NCBI RefSeq assembly: GCF_000568815.1
Contig: NZ_CP007201.1
Span: 1,869,654-1,933,653, forward strand
DNA from: Sulfurospirillum multivorans DSM 12446
Lineage (GTDB): Bacteria; Campylobacterota; Campylobacteria; Campylobacterales; Sulfurospirillaceae
Direction of reading: 5' to 3'
Length of the DNA: 64,000 nt
How positions within the stretch are numbered: the first letter of the stretch is position 1; each line of letters opens with the position of its first letter. The notes below the pieces were generated by a model, which saw nothing but the letters and a program-made list of their open reading frames with translations, had not been told where the DNA came from and made no database searches. The translations under genes were made by a program, and so were the position numbers. Below are positions 61,029 to 64,000 of this stretch, one piece after another.

Positions 61029-63035
61029 ATGTCAATACGAAATATTTTTCTTTTTACAGGGTGCCTTTTTATACTTACAGGTTGCGCCCAAAAAGAGCTG
61101 ACACCCCAAACAGCCATTGCAGAGAAAACCGCTTCAAAAGAGATGCTGCTTTACCCTCAAAATGTGAACTTTTTAGCGCAAAACATTACGCCTCAGAGCG
61201 TTGCACAAGACGATTTTACCTACCGTTACTATTCACCATGGTTTCGAACCCATGTTAGCTCGAAAAAAGACGATGCGCTCTGGGCAAACAGGTCGTATGG
61301 ACTGAAAAATCGTTATTACGGTGAAAACTTACAACTCATTGATGGTGATGAGATCGATGCCATCATCAACGCTACAAACATAGAATCTTATGCAAGCATC
61401 AATGCCCATGCAATTATGATTCAAAATGCGCAAATGCGCAACCTCCCCACCGACAAGCCTTTTTTCAAGAAAACAACCTTGCCAGGTGAAGGGTATCCAT
61501 TTGATTACTTGCAAACATCGCGCATTCATGTGGCTGAGCCTATTATCATCTCGCATTACAGTAAAGATGGTGCTTGGGCGTTTATAGAAAGCTCTTTTGC
61601 CTCGGGATGGCTTCCTGTAGAGAGCTTTGTGCTTGTCGATGCCAAAGCGCGTACAGAGTTTCTGAGTACTGTAAAAATCGCCATCACGAAAGACAATGTG
61701 CCCCTTTACAATGGAAAACAACGCTTCATTACGTATGCCAAAGTGGGAGCCATCTTGCCTATCAGCAGTGAAGATGATGACTTTTTTTATGCTTACATGT
61801 ACACACGAGACGCCGCATTTAACGCGCAAAAGCTAGAACTGCGCATCCCCAAAAGTTTTGCGCAAACCGTGCCTCTAAGCTTTAACAAAGAGAATCTCAG
61901 CCAAATCGGCGACGCGCTTTTAGGTGAAAAATACGGATGGGGCGGCTTTCTTGCCAATCGCGACTGTTCAGCCATGACGCGCGATTTTCTCTCGCCTTTT
62001 GGCATCTGGATTCCTAGAAATTCAGCCGCACAAAAGAGTTTTGGAGAGTATGTTTCACTGAAAGATTTAACACCCAAGGAGAAAGAAGCAATGATTCTCA
62101 AAAATGGCATAGCCTTTTTAAGCCTGATCTACCTCAAAGGTCACATTATGCTTTATGCAGGCGAATTTGAAGGTAAAGCCCTTGTAATGCAAAACATTTG
62201 GGGAGTAAGAACCATGGAAGATGGGAAAGAGGGGCGCAATGTCATCGGTAAAGCCATCGTTTCTGACCTTTATGTGGGTGCAAATCAAGAGAATGTACCT
62301 GAAAAAGGACTGCTGATTAACCGCGTTGAAGGCATCATGATCAAACCTGCCAATTCTAAAAGCAACAACCTAGTTTCCAAATACCCAAGTGTGAAAACCA
62401 TCAAAGACAATACCGTCTTTTTTATGGATGGAAGCTCACTGCCTTATGATGATAAAAAAGTCAAAACGTTTGACCAGAAGCTTGAAAATACCGACATTGA
62501 AGATATGTTCACTCAAAAATACCCCGCCTTTGCACCGATTAGCGACCCCACTCTTAATGATGACCCCGGTCGTTTTCGCAATGATGCCTTTTTGAAAAAA
62601 CTCTACGGCTCTAGTAAAAGCGAGATCGAAAAAAACCTCACGACGGTAAACTGGCTTCCTAACCACGGCGGAGTAAAACTGAAATTTAACAAAAATGAAA
62701 ATGCAAGCGCACAACTGCAAAAAGTCTCTGATGAGCTTGATCGTTTGCCTGAAGAGTATATGAAGTACCTCAAAAAAGTCGATGGAACCTACTACTACCG
62801 CAAAATTGCCAAAACAGAACGTTTAAGTGCCCATAGCTACGGCATCGCCATCGACCTTGACACTCACTACTCACGCTACTGGCAGTGGGACAAAACGCAC
62901 AATTTCCACAATGAATTTCCCAAAGAGATCGTCGATATTTTTGAAAAACACGGCTTCATTTGGGGAGGCAGATGGTACCACTACGACACGATGCACTTTG
63001 AGTATCGACCTGAGTTATTTGAGAGTATAGACTAA
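61029..63035 (+). CDS. Lipoprotein with NlpC/P60 and M15 peptidoglycan hydrolase domains
   Basis: The 668-residue precursor has a lipobox ending FILTGCAQ. The N-terminal half has an NlpC/P60-stabilising region, an SH3b-like domain (about 150-260) and an NlpC/P60 core with the catalytic Cys in WGGFLANRDCSAMTRDFL and His in LKGHIMLYAGEF. The C-terminal 230 residues hold a VanY/M15-type carboxypeptidase with AHSYGIAIDLDTH, and HYDTMHFEYRPEL at the end. One protein therefore carries two different cell-wall peptidase activities. It touches the hydrolase gene downstream. Confidence 0.85.
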   Translation: MSIRNIFLFTGCLFILTGCAQKELTPQTAIAEKTASKEMLLYPQNVNFLAQNITPQSVAQDDFTYRYYSPWFRTHVSSKKDDALWANRSYGLKNRYYGENLQLIDGDEIDAIINATNIESYASINAHAIMIQNAQMRNLPTDKPFFKKTTLPGEGYPFDYLQTSRIHVAEPIIISHYSKDGAWAFIESSFASGWLPVESFVLVDAKARTEFLSTVKIAITKDNVPLYNGKQRFITYAKVGAILPISSEDDDFFYAYMYTRDAAFNAQKLELRIPKSFAQTVPLSFNKENLSQIGDALLGEKYGWGGFLANRDCSAMTRDFLSPFGIWIPRNSAAQKSFGEYVSLKDLTPKEKEAMILKNGIAFLSLIYLKGHIMLYAGEFEGKALVMQNIWGVRTMEDGKEGRNVIGKAIVSDLYVGANQENVPEKGLLINRVEGIMIKPANSKSNNLVSKYPSVKTIKDNTVFFMDGSSLPYDDKKVKTFDQKLENTDIEDMFTQKYPAFAPISDPTLNDDPGRFRNDAFLKKLYGSSKSEIEKNLTTVNWLPNHGGVKLKFNKNENASAQLQKVSDELDRLPEEYMKYLKKVDGTYYYRKIAKTERLSAHSYGIAIDLDTHYSRYWQWDKTHNFHNEFPKEIVDIFEKHGFIWGGRWYHYDTMHFEYRPELFESID

Positions 63036-63563
63036 ATGGAAGCGCTGCTCATCATCGATATGCAAGTAGGTTCGTTTCAAACCACACGTTTTGAAGCAGA
63101 AAAAGTCATCGAAAATATCAATTTGCTCTCAACATTTTTTAGGCAAAAGAATCAACCTGTCATTTTTGTGCAACACGATGGAACAAAAGAAAACTTTTTA
63201 GTTTATGGTAGCGATGAATGGCGCATTTTGCCTTCTTTGACTCAAAAAGCAAACGACTACTGCATTGAAAAAAAAGCCAATGACTGTTTTTATAAGACTA
63301 AGTTAGCAGCTCTTTTGAAAAAGCTAGGTGTTCAACAACTCTATATCTGCGGTTGTGCCACTGACTTTTGTGTCAATGCAACCGTTCATGGAGCATTGGT
63401 CAGAGATTATGCGATTACAGTCATCAATGATGGACACACAACAGCGGATCGTCCAATGTTAAAAGCAAGAGAAATTATCAACTTTCACAATTGGTTATGG
63501 GAAAATCTAACACCGACACAAAGCCGTATTGAAGTCAAAAGCACGCAGGAAATAGTCCAATAA
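63036..63563 (+). CDS. Isochorismatase-like cysteine hydrolase
   Basis: The 175-residue enzyme has the family triad: Asp in LLIIDMQVG, Lys in the FYKTKL region and the nucleophile Cys in YICGCATDFCVNATVHGAL. Substrates in this family include nicotinamide, ureidoacrylate and isochorismate; I cannot choose. Starts at the base after the lipoprotein stop codon. Confidence 0.85.
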   Translation: MEALLIIDMQVGSFQTTRFEAEKVIENINLLSTFFRQKNQPVIFVQHDGTKENFLVYGSDEWRILPSLTQKANDYCIEKKANDCFYKTKLAALLKKLGVQQLYICGCATDFCVNATVHGALVRDYAITVINDGHTTADRPMLKAREIINFHNWLWENLTPTQSRIEVKSTQEIVQ

Positions 63564-63586
63564 GAGCTTTACATGTAAAGCTCTTA
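63561..63586. terminator. 26-bp perfect palindrome between convergent genes
   Basis: The arms TAAGAGCTTTACA and its complement meet at the TTACATGTAA core. It contains both stop codon areas, ending the hydrolase gene on one strand and the DUF1737 gene on the other. Confidence 0.65.
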
Positions 63587-63772
63587 TTTCGTAAACCCAC
63601 ACGCCTTGATGTCTTTTTCATCTTCTTTCACAATCGCTTGCGCCGCGATCACAGTTTGACCATTAAACGTCACAGCAGGGTTTCCGTGTAGCTTCCAACC
63701 ATCATTTAAAAACTCCGTAATTCTCGTGCAAAAGGTTGAATCATCGGGTCCTGTGATAAGTTTGTACTGCAT
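63584..63772 (-). CDS. DUF1737-type small protein
   Basis: The 62-residue protein MQYKLITGPDDSTFCTRITE... fits the DUF1737 pattern (KLITG...F...V...L.DGWKLHGNPAVTFNG). Function unknown. It converges on the hydrolase gene. Confidence 0.7.
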   Translation of the reverse strand: MQYKLITGPDDSTFCTRITEFLNDGWKLHGNPAVTFNGQTVIAAQAIVKEDEKDIKACGFTK

Positions 63773-63808
63773 ATTTTTTCCTTTAAAATTTTTACATGTA
63801 AACGTATT

Positions 63809-64000
63809 TTAGTCTGTTTCGCTTAAAATATTGACGATAAGTTTGACCATCAACTCTTTTTGGCTTGGCTCACTTGACGCCACTAAAAGGGCAAGAGAGA
63901 CCAAAGCGTTATCGTTGATTTTTGGCTCACTATTTGACTTATAAGCAATGCCATTTTTATGTAAAAAGAGAATGAATAAAAATGAGCCAATACGTTTATT
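63809..64000 (-). CDS. Fic/Doc-family protein, C-terminal part (start beyond window)
   Basis: The frame runs off the right edge. The visible 63 residues begin NKRIGSFLFILFLHKNGI, the end of the HPFxxGNxR-type Fic motif region and the helix after it. They go on with NDNALVSLALLVASSEPSQKELMVKLIVNIL, an ending seen in Doc-like proteins of the RhuM-associated kind. It may AMPylate or phosphorylate a target; the catalytic His is off-window. Confidence 0.7.
   Translation of the reverse strand, partial: NKRIGSFLFILFLHKNGIAYKSNSEPKINDNALVSLALLVASSEPSQKELMVKLIVNILSETD

Noticed and set aside
1-64000. CRISPR arrays, rRNA or tRNA genes
   Set aside because: No regularly spaced repeats with spacers were found and no tRNA or rRNA signature was recognised by eye; a covariance search could still find small RNAs.

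Overview
The window looks like a chromosomal segment of a Campylobacterota bacterium, most probably Sulfurospirillum or a close relative. This rests on the gene order hspR-cbpA-htrA-two-component system (the order known from Campylobacter jejuni), the rpmH-rnpA-yidD-yidC-jag-mnmE cluster, LolA/LolC with no LolB seen, a small tetraheme cytochrome, and AT-rich DNA. The palindrome TTACATGTAA occurs 27 times exactly, in host intergenic and host coding DNA. Only one copy lies in the 13-kb prophage, and none lies in the 48.1-50.3 kb island.

Layout. 1-5.2 kb: heat shock and envelope stress (HspR, CbpA, HtrA, CprRS-like pair). 5.2-13.5 kb: lipoprotein export (LolC/E-like permease, LolA), SecA, a haem-sensing-type GGDEF/EAL protein and NhaA. 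13.5-18.3 kb: the mnmE-jag-yidC-yidD-rnpA-rpmH cluster, in which mnmE and rnpA have no ATG/GTG/TTG start. 18.4-23.0 kb: an adenosylcobalamin glutamate mutase set (GlmS, GlmE, GlmL) with a stand-alone adenylate-forming enzyme.

23.0-36.1 kb: an integrated element unlike the host. It opens with an IS110-family DEDD recombinase. A putative ssDNA-binding protein, a replication initiator, a C5-cytosine methyltransferase cassette between two 193-bp direct repeats, an M15 peptidase and a block of small, T-rich, membrane or beta-rich proteins follow. A short block on the minus strand carries a tail-fibre-like receptor-binding candidate. No Zot-type ATPase, terminase, portal or tail gene is visible. 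I read it as a small, probably single-stranded-DNA or tailless prophage of unrecognised type. A MITE-like palindrome abuts its right end.

36.3-47.7 kb: host genes (tetraheme cytochrome, RraA-like protein, ClpB with a HAIR-like operator, a C-terminal processing protease, purC-purS-purQ, an acyltransferase, HtpG). 47.7-51.6 kb: a second accessory region, with tandem repeats, an AT-rich operon of HAD hydrolase, phosphoribosyltransferase and DprA/SLOG-like protein (a candidate nucleotide-centred conflict system), and an IS110-family insertion sequence. 51.6-64 kb: YyaL-like protein, rhodanese, a second MITE, UvrD-type helicase, an ExeA-like ATPase operon, a NifX-like protein, a Pif1/RecD-like helicase, an NlpC/P60-M15 fusion lipoprotein, an isochorismatase-like hydrolase and, at the edge, the C-terminus of a Fic/Doc protein.

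No rRNA, tRNA or CRISPR array was recognised. All functions come from reading translations and motifs by eye, without database searches.
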